The notes under the pieces are model-generated. The model ran no database searches, was not told the origin of the DNA, and saw only the letters and a program-made list of their open reading frames with translations. Source: an uncultured Parabacteroides sp. (lineage in GTDB: Bacteria > Bacteroidota > Bacteroidia > Bacteroidales > Tannerellaceae). Taken from it: a DNA stretch of 15,945 nt. Below, one piece after another: positions 1-7,995 of this stretch (the first letter of the stretch is position 1; every line of letters begins with the position of its first letter). The position numbers and the translations under genes were made by a program. The stretch is from positions 1 to 15,945 of the forward strand of contig NZ_CAJJWO010000098.1 in assembly GCF_905196875.1 (NCBI RefSeq), read 5' to 3'.

Positions 1-238
1 GTGTGAAATACAAATTATGATTGAGGATCTGTCCTGCATTGTTGAAAATGGCACCGTCCGATTCTGCTACGATCTTTTCCAACGGAGCATTTTCAAACTT
101 GGTTCCCGGGATCAGGTTATTCAGATTGTTGACATAAGCCTGAAGGTGTTTTCCGTGATGGAACTCAATAGTTTCTTTACTTATAACCGGTTCCAGCGCA
201 TTGGCTGCATAGGGCAATTGGATTAATTCGAATTTCAT
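1..238 (-). CDS. sodB: Superoxide dismutase (Fe/Mn family), N-terminal part, runs off window
   Basis: Converts superoxide to hydrogen peroxide and oxygen in the cytoplasm, using an iron or manganese ion. Only the first 79 residues are present; the gene continues beyond base 1. Translation of the complement begins MKFELIQLPYAANALEP, the usual opening of the family. Two of the metal ligands are visible: His27 in EFHHGKH and His74 in LNHNLYF, the same spacing as in E. coli SodB. The conserved YVNNLN segment follows the first ligand. The start codon is the complement of 236-238, preceded on its strand by the purine-rich AGAAGAAA. The gene diverges from the arginine decarboxylase gene across a 379-bp gap. 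Fe or Mn preference cannot be decided from this fragment, and the gene symbol follows the usual Bacteroidales naming. Confidence 0.93.
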   Translation of the reverse strand, partial: MKFELIQLPYAANALEPVISKETIEFHHGKHLQAYVNNLNNLIPGTKFENAPLEKIVAESDGAIFNNAGQILNHNLYFT

Positions 239-392
239 AATTTCTTCTTTTTTATTTGTTGTTTGACTATGATTACTGTTAATTGTGACCAATAATAATA
301 AACTAAGACATAATGTAAGCATGACCAATATGTTTTATGTTGTTTCTACTAATCTAACATTACCGGTTCATTATTTGTTCATGCAGAGAGCC

Positions 393-400
393 TACATTTG
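393..400 (+). promoter_or_regulatory. Candidate -7 promoter element in the sod/arginine decarboxylase gap
   Basis: TACATTTG matches the Bacteroidales -7 consensus TAnnTTTG. A TTTG lies upstream at 374-377, but the 15-base spacer is shorter than the usual 19-21. It would start a transcript about 210 bases ahead of the arginine decarboxylase gene. A second near match, CATATTTG at 607-614, sits directly against that gene's start codon. The rest of the 239-617 gap is AT-rich, with one short Arg/Phe-rich ORF (428-487) and an A-run/T-run (520-535), but no recognisable gene. Confidence 0.35.
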
Positions 401-617
401 CTATAACTTTTATTGATTAAATAATAGATGGAATTTATACGGTTTAACTTTCGCTTTCGGAGAGAGGCATTTATGAGCTTGTTTTAACCAGACGTATAAT
501 AAAATGAATAATAATATGTAAAAAGCTGTTTTTTTATCATTTGTAAAGAAAATAATCCCGAAGAAGTTCCTATTTTTGTGCCCGCAATATTATTAATTAA
601 GTAAAACATATTTGTAG

Positions 618-1157
618 ATGGTAAAGAAAGTTGGGAATTTAATTCCAAACACCTTTTTTATTACAAAGGGTAGTGGCGACTCGGATCTGGAAAAACACGC
701 AGGTTCTTATCACATGGCCCTTTATGATGCTGGTATTTCGGACTTTAACATTATGACGTATTCGTCTGTTATACCCGCCACTGCACATCTTGCTACCATG
801 GATGAGATAGACCTTCCTCCATTTGGTACGGAACTGAAGACCATTATGGCCGTGTCTCACGGGTATCAGGATGAGTTTGTATCTGCCGGTGTGGTTTACG
901 CCTGGATGTACAAGGATGAAAACTTCGATGAGAAGGTTGGAGCCCTGGTATGTGAGGTCAGCGGCCGTTATCGTATTGAAGAGTTGGAATCGCGTTTGAT
1001 CCGCGTAATCAACGATCTTCACCAGAAAACTTACGGTAAGTATTATCTGGGTGAGCTTAACTTTATAACAGAAGGTATTACCATCGAGAAGAGATATGGC
1101 ACAGCTTTGGCTGCCCTGTGTTTCGTGGACTTCTTAATGCCTGTGATTGAAGAATAA
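618..1157 (+). CDS. pdaD: Pyruvoyl-dependent arginine decarboxylase
   Basis: Decarboxylates arginine to agmatine, the first step of the agmatine route to putrescine and spermidine. This family has no pyridoxal phosphate: the proenzyme cleaves itself at a Ser-Ser bond, giving a beta chain and an alpha chain whose new N-terminus becomes the pyruvoyl cofactor. The likely cleavage site is Ser49-Ser50 in MTYSSVIP. The N-terminal KGSGDSD stretch and the later GVVYAWM, YGKYYLGEL and GTALAALCF segments fit the family. At 179 residues it is near the usual length. The start is only four bases downstream of a CATATTTG element, so either transcription starts further upstream or the leader is very short. 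It is followed by its own hairpin terminator, which argues for a single-gene unit. Confidence 0.9.
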   Translation: MVKKVGNLIPNTFFITKGSGDSDLEKHAGSYHMALYDAGISDFNIMTYSSVIPATAHLATMDEIDLPPFGTELKTIMAVSHGYQDEFVSAGVVYAWMYKDENFDEKVGALVCEVSGRYRIEELESRLIRVINDLHQKTYGKYYLGELNFITEGITIEKRYGTALAALCFVDFLMPVIEE

Positions 1158-1189
1158 AGATAAATAAGATACCTGATCATTTGTATGGG

Positions 1190-1227
1190 AAACAGAGGTA
1201 AGGCATTGTCTTTATCTCTGTTTTTTT
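1190..1227 (+). terminator. Rho-independent terminator after arginine decarboxylase gene
   Basis: AAACAGAGGTAA (1190-1201) pairs with TTATCTCTGTTT (1212-1223): a 12-bp stem with one G-U pair and a 10-base loop, running into a tract of seven T. Confidence 0.85.
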
Positions 1228-1259
1228 GCTCCCTACCGGAATACTCGTTGTAAGTTTGT

Positions 1260-1267
1260 TATATTTG
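1260..1267 (+). promoter_or_regulatory. -7 promoter element upstream of the thioesterase-nfo run
   Basis: TATATTTG matches TAnnTTTG exactly and lies 63 bases before the thioesterase start, after the preceding terminator. No TTTG occurs at the expected -33 distance, so the call rests on the -7 element and position. Confidence 0.5.
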
Positions 1268-1330
1268 TATCGAACTTATGCTATAAAATTTTCTTTATTT
1301 AAGAAACAATCCGTTTAAAGCTGTTGTTGT

Positions 1331-1807
1331 ATGAAAAAGATTATTAATCCCTGGGAGGGACTGGAAGGTTATATGTGTTTCGGGTGTGCGCCTGAAAACC
1401 CGCAGGGCCTTCACTTGGAGTTTTATGAAGATGGGGATGATGTGGTAGCTTTCTGGGAACCGGAAAGCCATTATCAGGGCTGGTTGAATACATTGCACGG
1501 GGGAATCCAGACGACACTTATGGACGAACTGGCCGGTTGGGTTGTGTTAAGGAAACTACAAACGTCGGGAGTAACTTCCCGCCTGGATGCACGTTTCCTG
1601 AAAAGTATCTCGACACGGGAACCACGTTTAATGGTGCGTGGACGCATCAAAGAACGGAAACGGAATGCCATTTTTATCGAGACAGAAATATATAACTCGC
1701 AAAACGAACTTTGTTCACGTGCCGACATCGTATATTTTATTGTTACTCAGGAGCAGGCAACGGAACAGTTTCATTTTGCCGGATGCAAGACCGAAGATGA
1801 AAAATAA
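1331..1807 (+). CDS. PaaI-family hotdog thioesterase
   Basis: A single-domain hotdog-fold protein of 158 residues, probably a cytoplasmic acyl-CoA thioesterase; the substrate cannot be told from sequence. Near the N-terminus CFGCAPENPQGLHLEF (16-31) is the signature opening of this branch. The motif LHGGIQTTLMDELAG (55-69) holds the HGG that closes over the thioester and the acidic residues at 65-66 that carry the catalytic carboxylate in relatives. The remainder reads as the beta-sheet of the hotdog (SRLDARFLKSIS, LMVRGRIKERKRNA). It is 29 bases upstream of nfo on the same strand, so the two are probably co-transcribed, though no functional link is apparent. Confidence 0.85.
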   Translation: MKKIINPWEGLEGYMCFGCAPENPQGLHLEFYEDGDDVVAFWEPESHYQGWLNTLHGGIQTTLMDELAGWVVLRKLQTSGVTSRLDARFLKSISTREPRLMVRGRIKERKRNAIFIETEIYNSQNELCSRADIVYFIVTQEQATEQFHFAGCKTEDEK

Positions 1808-1836
1808 GATAAAAGAATAAAGCAAAAGATTGACAA

Positions 1837-2673
1837 ATGAAATATATAGGAGCTCATGTAAGTGCGTCGGGGGGGATAGAGAATGCACCCTTGAACGCCC
1901 AGGCTATCGGGGCAAAGGCTTTCGCCCTCTTTACCCGAAACCAGCGTCAGTGGAAATCTTCTCCGTTGACAAAGAAAAGTATCTCTCTTTTTAAAGAACG
2001 TTGTAAGGAGTTTGGCTATGAAGCGAAACATATCCTTCCCCACGACAGTTATCTGATCAATCTGGGACATCCGGAACCCGAAGGATTGCAGAAATCGCGC
2101 GAAGCTTTTCTGGATGAGATGCAGCGTTGTGAACAACTGGAGTTAGGCCGCTTAAACTTCCATCCGGGGAGTCACCTGAACCAGCTGTCTGTCGACGATT
2201 GCCTGGCACGTATTGCTGAATCCATCAACTGGACATTGGAACAGACTACCGGAGTATGTGCCGTCATAGAGAACACGGCCGGTCAGGGTACCAATCTGGG
2301 ATATACATTCGAACAAATAGCGGCTATTATCGATAAGGTGGAAGATAAGTCGCGTGTAGGTGTCTGTATCGATACTGCTCATACGCTGGCTGCGGGATAC
2401 GATATCAAGACCGAACAGGGATTTACGGAGACCTTCCGCCATTTCGACGAGGTGATCGGCTTCTCCTATTTGCGTGGAATGCATATCAATGACTCGAAGA
2501 AAGACCTGGCCACGCGTGTAGACAGACATGATAGCATAGGAAAAGGAGTGATGGGACTGACAACTTTCACGATGTTGATGCAGGACCCTCGTTTTGATGA
2601 CATACCGTTGATCCTGGAAACTCCCGACGAATCGATCTGGGCCGAGGAAATCAGTTATTTATATACTTTATAA
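1837..2673 (+). CDS. nfo: Endonuclease IV (AP endonuclease, deoxyribonuclease IV)
   Basis: Cuts DNA 5' to abasic sites and removes blocked 3' ends in base-excision repair. The 278-residue protein is a TIM-barrel AP endonuclease with every zinc ligand of the E. coli enzyme at the same residue number: His69 (LPHDSY), His109 (FHPGSH), Glu145 (IENTAGQG), Asp179 and His182 (CIDTAHTLAAGYD), His216 (MHINDSK), Asp229 and His231 (DRHDSIG) and Glu261 (LETP). The N-terminal YIGAHVSASGG is also typical. An intact, active enzyme is expected. It sits between the thioesterase and the NhaD gene; the 59-base gap downstream holds an imperfect hairpin. Confidence 0.97.
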   Translation: MKYIGAHVSASGGIENAPLNAQAIGAKAFALFTRNQRQWKSSPLTKKSISLFKERCKEFGYEAKHILPHDSYLINLGHPEPEGLQKSREAFLDEMQRCEQLELGRLNFHPGSHLNQLSVDDCLARIAESINWTLEQTTGVCAVIENTAGQGTNLGYTFEQIAAIIDKVEDKSRVGVCIDTAHTLAAGYDIKTEQGFTETFRHFDEVIGFSYLRGMHINDSKKDLATRVDRHDSIGKGVMGLTTFTMLMQDPRFDDIPLILETPDESIWAEEISYLYTL

Positions 2674-2681
2674 TATAATAA

Positions 2682-2716
2682 GGGAAAGAGGCGCTTTTGT
2701 AAGCCTCCTCTTTTCC
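2682..2716 (+). other. Imperfect hairpin between nfo and nhaD
   Basis: GGGAAAGAGG (2682-2691) can pair with CCTCTTTTCC (2707-2716) with one G-U pair, around a 15-base loop; GAGGC/GCCTC is an alternative inner pairing. No T tract follows, so it may only attenuate or mark an mRNA end. Confidence 0.4.
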
Positions 2717-2732
2717 ACAATACATTACAGTT

Positions 2733-4142
2733 ATGTTTATATTAATGCCAATTATTTTTGTTGCAGGCATCCTGGCAATTGCGCTTGAAGATAAGATTAA
2801 GATCAATAAAGCCGCAACCGCCCTCTTTATGGCAATTTCTTTATGGATGATCCTGATGTTTGACGCCTATAACATCTTCGTTGAACGCTCTAACCCTTTA
2901 TTCGCCGAATTCTTAATGCAGAATCCCGACATGGCAAACCTGTCGGCTAAAGATCAGTTTATCAATTTTATAACTAACCGCTCCATCGTCTACCATCTGG
3001 GAAATGTGGCAGAGACTTTGTTCTTTGTGATGTGTTCCATGCTGATTGTCGATATCGTCGATAAACATGGTGGATTCAGGGCCGTTACCGGATATATCCG
3101 GACTTCCGACAAAAGAAAATTATTGTGGTATATCAGTTTTGCCACCTTCTTTTTCTCCGCATTACTCGATAACCTGGCAGCTGCTATTGTGATAATGGCC
3201 GTGCTTCGCAAACTGGTTCCGGATCGTACCGACCGTTTGAAGTACGCCTGTATGGTGATTATTGCCGCCAATGCCGGCGGATCATGGTCGCCGATCGGTG
3301 ATGTGACGACTATCTTGCTTTGGGTGGGGAAGAATGTAACGGCAATGCATCAGATTGTACATGTCTTTGTTCCTGCACTGATCAATATGTTGGTTCCGCT
3401 TACTATCGCTCATTTCTGGCTGTTTAAGAAAGGCTCGCAGCTGCGTGTAATGAGCGAGGAAGAGGCGGCAGATGAGTTCATTCCGGAGATACCCACTCAT
3501 TCGCGCCGCGTGATCTTTATCATTGGCGTACTTTCGCTGGCATTGGTTCCGGTTTTTCAGATGCTGACGAATCTGCCTCCGTTCCTGGGGGTATTGCTTG
3601 GCTTGGTTATCCTGTGGATATATACCGATATTATGTATAGCCGTTTGCATGTACACGAATCGGAAAAGCTGCGTATCACTCAATTATTGCCGAATATCGA
3701 CCTGGCAACGATCTTTTTCTTCCTGGGTATCCTGATGGCCGTAGGGGCATTGGAGACATCCGGACAGTTGGGACTGATGTCTACTTATCTCGATAAGCAT
3801 GTACATGACCCTTACCTGATCAGTTTCGTGATCGGTGCGTTGTCGTCGTGTGTGGACAACGTTGCTTTGGTGGCTGCCACAATGGGAATGTATCCAGTGG
3901 TGCAGCAGGCAGCCGACCTGGCTCCTTATGCCCAATTTTTTGTGTCCGACGGTGGTTTCTGGACTTTCCTTGCCTATTGTGCCGTAACGGGTGGTAGCAT
4001 CCTGATTATCGGTTCGGCAACCGGTGTAACGGTGATGGGATTGGAGAAGATCGATTTCATGTACTATACAAAGCGATTTTCAATTTTGGCATTGATTGGT
4101 TATATTTGCGGTGCGGCAGTATATATGCTATTATTCGCTTAA
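2733..4142 (+). CDS. nhaD: Na+/H+ antiporter, NhaD type
   Basis: Inner-membrane antiporter that exports sodium in exchange for protons, contributing to pH and salt balance. The 469-residue protein is almost entirely hydrophobic helices. Its two halves carry matching membrane motifs, FSALLDNLAAAIV with Asp146-Asn147 and SSCVDNVALVAATMG with Asp375-Asn376, the paired Asp-Asn elements of this transporter class. ANAGGSWSPIGDVTT (around 180-194) and VTGGSILIIGSATG near the C-terminus are the helix-break segments expected for ion binding. It follows nfo by 59 bases and is 10 bases ahead of the secreted dipeptidase gene, so those two are probably on one transcript. The family assignment is firm; the ion specificity is taken from the family. 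Confidence 0.92.
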   Translation: MFILMPIIFVAGILAIALEDKIKINKAATALFMAISLWMILMFDAYNIFVERSNPLFAEFLMQNPDMANLSAKDQFINFITNRSIVYHLGNVAETLFFVMCSMLIVDIVDKHGGFRAVTGYIRTSDKRKLLWYISFATFFFSALLDNLAAAIVIMAVLRKLVPDRTDRLKYACMVIIAANAGGSWSPIGDVTTILLWVGKNVTAMHQIVHVFVPALINMLVPLTIAHFWLFKKGSQLRVMSEEEAADEFIPEIPTHSRRVIFIIGVLSLALVPVFQMLTNLPPFLGVLLGLVILWIYTDIMYSRLHVHESEKLRITQLLPNIDLATIFFFLGILMAVGALETSGQLGLMSTYLDKHVHDPYLISFVIGALSSCVDNVALVAATMGMYPVVQQAADLAPYAQFFVSDGGFWTFLAYCAVTGGSILIIGSATGVTVMGLEKIDFMYYTKRFSILALIGYICGAAVYMLLFA

Positions 4143-4152
4143 ACTTATTTAT

Positions 4153-5793
4153 ATGAAAAAGAATTGGATTATCGCGGCAGCCTGCGCCCTTTTGTTTTCC
4201 GGAATGGATGCAATGGCATGTACAGGTTTGCTGGTTGGAAAGAAAGCATCGGTCGACGGATCGGTCATGATCAGTTATGCAGCAGACTCGCATACGTTAT
4301 ATGGCGAGCTCTACCGTTGGCCGGCGGCAACCTGGCCGAAAGGGGCTATGCTGGAAGTTAGGGAATGGGATACAAATAAACCGCTGGGACAGATCCCGCA
4401 GGTGGAACAGACGTATTCGGTAGTAGGTAATATGAACGAACATCAGGTAGCGATCACAGAAAGTACGTGGGGTGGTCGTCCCGAATTGGTCGATACAACT
4501 GGTATCATCGATTACGGTAGCCTGATCTACATTGCGCTTCAACGTTCCAAATCGGCACGTGAAGCAATCAAGGTTATGACTGACCTGGTGAAGGAGCATG
4601 GCTATTACAGCAGTGGCGAAACATTCTCTATCGCCGATAAGAATGAGGCCTGGGTGATGGAGTTGATCGGAAAGGGAACAGGCAATAAAGGAGCGGTATG
4701 GGTGGCTATCCGTGTACCGGACGATTGTATCTCGGCACATGCCAACCAGTCGCGTATCCAGCAGATCCCCTTCGATGACAAGGAGAACTGTATATATTCG
4801 CCCGACGTTGTTTCTTTTGCTCGTGAGAAAGGTTATTTCAGTGGAAAAGATAAAGACTTCAGTTTCCAGCAGGCTTATTGTCCTTACGATTTCAGCGGCC
4901 TGAGGGGATGTGAAGCCCGTGTATGGTCTTTCTTCCGTAAATATGATAACACAATGGATAAGTATACCGACTTTATTAAAGGTGATCCTTCTAAAGAACC
5001 GATGCCATTATATGTAAAGCCCAACCGTTTGTTGTCCGTACAGGATGTCCAGAACGGTATGCGTGACCATTACGAAGGTACTGACCTGGATATGACAAAC
5101 GATGCCGGAGCTGGTTCATATAAGGTGCCGTACCGTTGGCGTCCGATGACATTTAAGGTAGATGGTGAAACTTATACGAACGAACGTGCCATTGCAACCC
5201 AGCAAACCGGTTTTGTGATCGTTCCGCAGATGCGTAACTGGTTACCGGATGCGGTCGGTGGAATCCTTTGGTTCGGTGTGGATGATGCCGATATGGCTGT
5301 ATTCACTCCGCTGTATTGCTCTATCACAGAGTCGCCGGAGTGTTACCGGGTTGGAAACGGAGACATCATGAACTTCTCATGGACTTCTGCTTTCTGGATC
5401 CACAACTGGGTAGCCAACCAGGCTTATTCGAAATACAGCTTTATGATCCAGGATATCCGTCCGGTTCAGCAGGAACTGGAAAATAGTTATAAAGAAGCAA
5501 TTCCGGCCATCGACAAGGCTGCATCGGAATTGTATGCCAAGAACCCGGCAGAGGCTGTAAAGTTCCTTACCTGGTTCAGTACAACGACTGCTGATCAAGC
5601 TACCGCCCGCTGGAAGAAGTTGGGTGAGTACCTGTTAGTCAAATATATGGACGGTAATGTTAAGAAAGAAGAAAATGGCCAGTTTAAACAAAATGGTTAC
5701 GGATTGTCCGAATACCCTGATTTCCCTGGCTATGACGAAGATTATTACCGTAGTATCGTAAAAAGCGCAGGTGACAGACTTAAAGTAAAATAA
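4153..5793 (+). CDS. Secreted C69-family dipeptidase
   Basis: Cysteine peptidase of the N-terminal-nucleophile fold (peptidase family C69/U34, PepD type), expected to hydrolyse dipeptides in the periplasm. The precursor begins MKKNWIIAAACALLF and has a signal sequence ending AMA. Cleavage there would leave Cys23 of CTGLLVGKKASVDGS as the new N-terminus, matching the requirement that the catalytic cysteine be the first residue. Other family features are MNEHQVAITESTWGGR and SIADKNEAWVMELIG. At 546 residues it is the usual size for the larger Bacteroidales members. I chose the ATG at 4153; the in-frame ATG at 4096 lies inside nhaD and would put non-signal residues ahead of the signal peptide. 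No clear Shine-Dalgarno is seen. Confidence 0.92.
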   Translation: MKKNWIIAAACALLFSGMDAMACTGLLVGKKASVDGSVMISYAADSHTLYGELYRWPAATWPKGAMLEVREWDTNKPLGQIPQVEQTYSVVGNMNEHQVAITESTWGGRPELVDTTGIIDYGSLIYIALQRSKSAREAIKVMTDLVKEHGYYSSGETFSIADKNEAWVMELIGKGTGNKGAVWVAIRVPDDCISAHANQSRIQQIPFDDKENCIYSPDVVSFAREKGYFSGKDKDFSFQQAYCPYDFSGLRGCEARVWSFFRKYDNTMDKYTDFIKGDPSKEPMPLYVKPNRLLSVQDVQNGMRDHYEGTDLDMTNDAGAGSYKVPYRWRPMTFKVDGETYTNERAIATQQTGFVIVPQMRNWLPDAVGGILWFGVDDADMAVFTPLYCSITESPECYRVGNGDIMNFSWTSAFWIHNWVANQAYSKYSFMIQDIRPVQQELENSYKEAIPAIDKAASELYAKNPAEAVKFLTWFSTTTADQATARWKKLGEYLLVKYMDGNVKKEENGQFKQNGYGLSEYPDFPGYDEDYYRSIVKSAGDRLKVK

Positions 5794-5794
5794 T

Positions 5795-5802
5795 TATATT
5801 TG
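5795..5802 (+). promoter_or_regulatory. -7 promoter element of the outer-membrane protein gene
   Basis: TATATTTG, an exact TAnnTTTG match just after the dipeptidase stop and 30 bases before the next start. No TTTG is found at the expected -33 distance. Confidence 0.5.
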
Positions 5803-5832
5803 CGCATAATGTTGAACTAAATTAATGAGAGT

Positions 5833-6342
5833 ATGAAGAAATTAATTGTTATGTGTATGCTGGCAATTATCAGCATGAGTGCATTTGCACAAACTCAACA
5901 AGGACAATCGTCTTTCGGTTTCAATCTTGGTTATGGGTTTAATGATAATGGGAATGCACTGTTGGGAGTTGATTATCGTTATAATTTTACCGATGAGGTT
6001 CGTTTCGCTCCTTCTTTGACGTATTTTGTCAAGGATAATGGACTGAGTGCATGGGCTATCGATATGAATGTCCATTATGTATTCAAGTTGAGTGAGATGT
6101 TCGGCTTCTATCCGTTGGCAGGTCTTGACCTATCCTTCTGGAAGCTTAGTGGAAAGGGGGAGATTGCAGGATTAGGTAAATATGATGTTAGTCATAATAT
6201 GACTCGTTTCGGAGCAAACATTGGTTTAGGCGGTGAAGTATATGCGACAAACCAGTTAACCGTTGGTTTGGAGTTCAAATACAATATCATTAAGGATTTC
6301 GATCAGCCTATTTTGGCGGTACGTGTCGGATACAATTTCTGA
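5833..6342 (+). CDS. Small outer-membrane beta-barrel protein
   Basis: A 169-residue protein with a signal peptide (MKKLIVMCMLAIISMSAFA, cleaved before QTQQ). The mature part alternates polar and non-polar residues in strands, for example SFGFNLGYGF, LLGVDYRYNFTD, FAPSLTYFV, MNVHYVFKL, RFGANIGLGGEVY and LTVGLEFKYN. It ends AVRVGYNF: a C-terminal phenylalanine is the signal the BAM machinery recognises in outer-membrane barrels. The length suggests about eight strands. It has its own -7 element and a terminator, so it looks like a single-gene unit. The ligand or role is unknown. Confidence 0.85.
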   Translation: MKKLIVMCMLAIISMSAFAQTQQGQSSFGFNLGYGFNDNGNALLGVDYRYNFTDEVRFAPSLTYFVKDNGLSAWAIDMNVHYVFKLSEMFGFYPLAGLDLSFWKLSGKGEIAGLGKYDVSHNMTRFGANIGLGGEVYATNQLTVGLEFKYNIIKDFDQPILAVRVGYNF

Positions 6343-6371
6343 TAGACGGATAACATATTAGATAAAATGGC

Positions 6372-6407
6372 CTCCCGGTTGAATTCGTTTCTACCGGGAG
6401 ACTTTTT
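6372..6407 (+). terminator. Rho-independent terminator after the beta-barrel gene
   Basis: CTCCCGGT (6372-6379) pairs perfectly with ACCGGGAG (6393-6400) around a 13-base loop, followed by AC and a run of five T. It separates the housekeeping block from the recombinase and glycan locus. Confidence 0.9.
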
Positions 6408-6473
6408 ATTATATGGGCTGTGATGAATGCTCCTGTTTTTTTCAAAATCGCTGATTCGCAACAACATTTCTCT

Positions 6474-6481
6474 TACATTTG
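6474..6481 (+). promoter_or_regulatory. -7 promoter element of the recombinase gene
   Basis: TACATTTG, an exact TAnnTTTG match 22 bases before the ATG at 6504. No clear -33 TTTG at the right distance. It lies outside the invertible segment, so recombinase expression should not depend on its orientation. Confidence 0.5.
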
Positions 6482-6503
6482 TTATTTATAATCCAATTCA
6501 AAA

Positions 6504-7472
6504 ATGATATTTATGGTAACACAGCAAGAGAAAGCAAAAAAAATGCGCATTTGTGGAAATGTGTTGAGTTATATGGATTGTCTTGAAAAAGAGAAATATG
6601 ACTCTGGAAAGAAAGGGACAGCGGGTTTGTATAAAGCCACCCGTCGTCAGTTGGAACAGTTTTTGGGGAAGCGTAAGTTTAATCTGAAACGGGTGAACAG
6701 CCATCTCGTACAAGACTTTGTAACCCATTTACAGTCTTTGTCGTTAAGTCAGAATTCGATTAGCAACTACACGAGTATCTTTCGTGCAGCTTATAATGCG
6801 GCAGCTTCGGATAATCTGATTACTCCGGATGAGAATCCGTTTCGAAAGGTTTATCTTCGTCCTGTCCAGACCTACAAACGTTCGGTCGGTTTAAATGTGA
6901 TCAAAGAGATAATACATTTGGATTTGAAAGGCAGTAAGCGGCTGGGCTTTGCACGCGATTTGTTTTTGTTTAGTTTTATGGCTTGCGGGATGGCTTTTGT
7001 CGATCTGGCCCATCTGACCCGTATCAATATTCATGGGGATGTACTGGTCTATTATCGTGTCAAGACAAAAACGGAGATTCGTGTGACGATCACACCGGGT
7101 ATGCGTCGTTTGCTTGACAAATATGCCGATATAAACTCAGATCTGCTGTTTCCTGTCCTAAAGTCGGTAGAGGCATCTTACGAGAGTTATAAAGTGGCTT
7201 TGCGTACCTATAACCGTCGTTTGGGAGCTATCGGCAACAGGTTATCTACCCCGGTAAAACTGACCTCTTATGTAGCTCGCCATTCGTGGGCGATGTGTGC
7301 GAAAGAGAAATCTGCATCCGTAACAATAATAGGGCAGGCCTTGGGTCATACATCAGAGAAAACGACTCGTTTTTACTTGAGTAACTTGGATCAATCACTA
7401 ATCGATCGCGTTAATATGAAAATCATTGGATACGTAGAAAAGTGGATAATAGGGGATAAATTTAGAAATTGA
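6504..7472 (+). CDS. Tyrosine recombinase, probable invertase of the adjacent promoter segment
   Basis: A 322-residue phage-integrase-family recombinase. Residues 10-115 form the SAM-like core-binding domain (LVQDFVTHLQSLSLSQNSISNYTSIFRAAYN) and 130-310 the catalytic domain. Visible catalytic elements are Lys187 in RVKTKTE, Arg259 in YVARHSWA, His282 in LGHTSEKTT and the nucleophile Tyr291 in TRFYLSNLD. Arg I would be expected in the segment FSFMACGMAFVDLAHL, where related Bacteroidales enzymes often have RGM; here Cys161 stands there. The position before Arg259 that is often His (HxxR) is Tyr256. The stop codon TGA (7470-7472) lies within the left inverted repeat. There are no transfer or phage genes nearby, so local DNA inversion is the best-fitting role. 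The start could also be the ATG at 6513. Confidence 0.9.
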   Translation: MIFMVTQQEKAKKMRICGNVLSYMDCLEKEKYDSGKKGTAGLYKATRRQLEQFLGKRKFNLKRVNSHLVQDFVTHLQSLSLSQNSISNYTSIFRAAYNAAASDNLITPDENPFRKVYLRPVQTYKRSVGLNVIKEIIHLDLKGSKRLGFARDLFLFSFMACGMAFVDLAHLTRINIHGDVLVYYRVKTKTEIRVTITPGMRRLLDKYADINSDLLFPVLKSVEASYESYKVALRTYNRRLGAIGNRLSTPVKLTSYVARHSWAMCAKEKSASVTIIGQALGHTSEKTTRFYLSNLDQSLIDRVNMKIIGYVEKWIIGDKFRN

Positions 7473-7499
7473 CGCTTATTTATGGAATAAGGGTCATTG
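7469..7499 (+). repeat. Left inverted repeat (IR-L), recombinase crossover site
   Basis: 31 bases repeated in reverse complement at 7996-8026 with one mismatch (G at 7474, where the reverse complement of the other copy has C). The copy contains a dyad: TGACGCTTATT (7470-7480), a 5-base spacer TATGG, and AATAAGGGTCA (7486-7496). The 11-5-11 layout with an asymmetric spacer fits a tyrosine-recombinase core site. It overlaps the recombinase stop codon. Confidence 0.9.
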
Positions 7500-7574
7500 C
7501 CTTAAAACTAGTGGTGAAAAATCATTTATAAATCTACCCTATACCACATGAAGGCTTAAAAATCTAAGACGGAG

Positions 7575-7582
7575 CAAAAGTA
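7575..7582 (-). promoter_or_regulatory. Leftward promoter -7 element inside the invertible segment
   Basis: The complement reads TACTTTTG, an exact TAnnTTTG match, followed by CTCCGTC. Upstream on that strand a GTTTT lies about 16-17 bases away, so the -33 element is imperfect. It was the only exact -7 match I found on either strand of the segment, and it currently directs transcription back towards the end of the recombinase gene. Confidence 0.6.
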
Positions 7583-7995
7583 AAAAAATTAAATTGATAA
7601 AACTTTAGTCGGAAGAAATTTTGTGTCTTAAAAAAGAATAAAATTATAACAAGTCCGTTTATTTTGATGAAAAAACGAAGCTAAAACCTTTAATAATGAA
7701 TATGTTATAAAAATCAAACTCTGTCGCTGAAAATCCCTTAACTGATCTTAGCGAAACGACAAAATAATCAAAAGCTCTTCTTTTGACGTTTATTTAACGA
7801 ATTCGGGTTGTTTGAAATATTATTTTACTAAATAAACACTACTATATCGTTCTTTCTACTTCTCTTATCTTCTTTCACTCTGAAATGAGTTATTCTGGAA
7901 TTGTATTTTACTTCCAATAGGAAAATTGTGAATTAATATCCTCTATAAGTTTTTAAAATGGTGTTGTATGTGGTTGATATGTAGCGATTTAAACT

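Noticed and set aside
639..1022. Minus-strand ORF of 127 codons inside the arginine decarboxylase gene
   Set aside because: Fully covered by a well-supported gene on the other strand; no family features.
2682..2716. Hairpin after nfo as a true terminator
   Set aside because: Stem is imperfect and no T tract follows; kept only as a hairpin.
4096..4152. N-terminal extension of the C69 dipeptidase
   Set aside because: The extension lies inside nhaD and would bury the signal peptide; the ATG at 4153 gives a proper signal sequence and places the catalytic Cys after the cleavage site.
6504..7472. Recombinase as the integrase of a mobile element, prophage or ICE
   Set aside because: No tRNA target, direct repeats, transfer, replication or phage structural genes are nearby, whereas inverted repeats flank the adjoining promoter segment.
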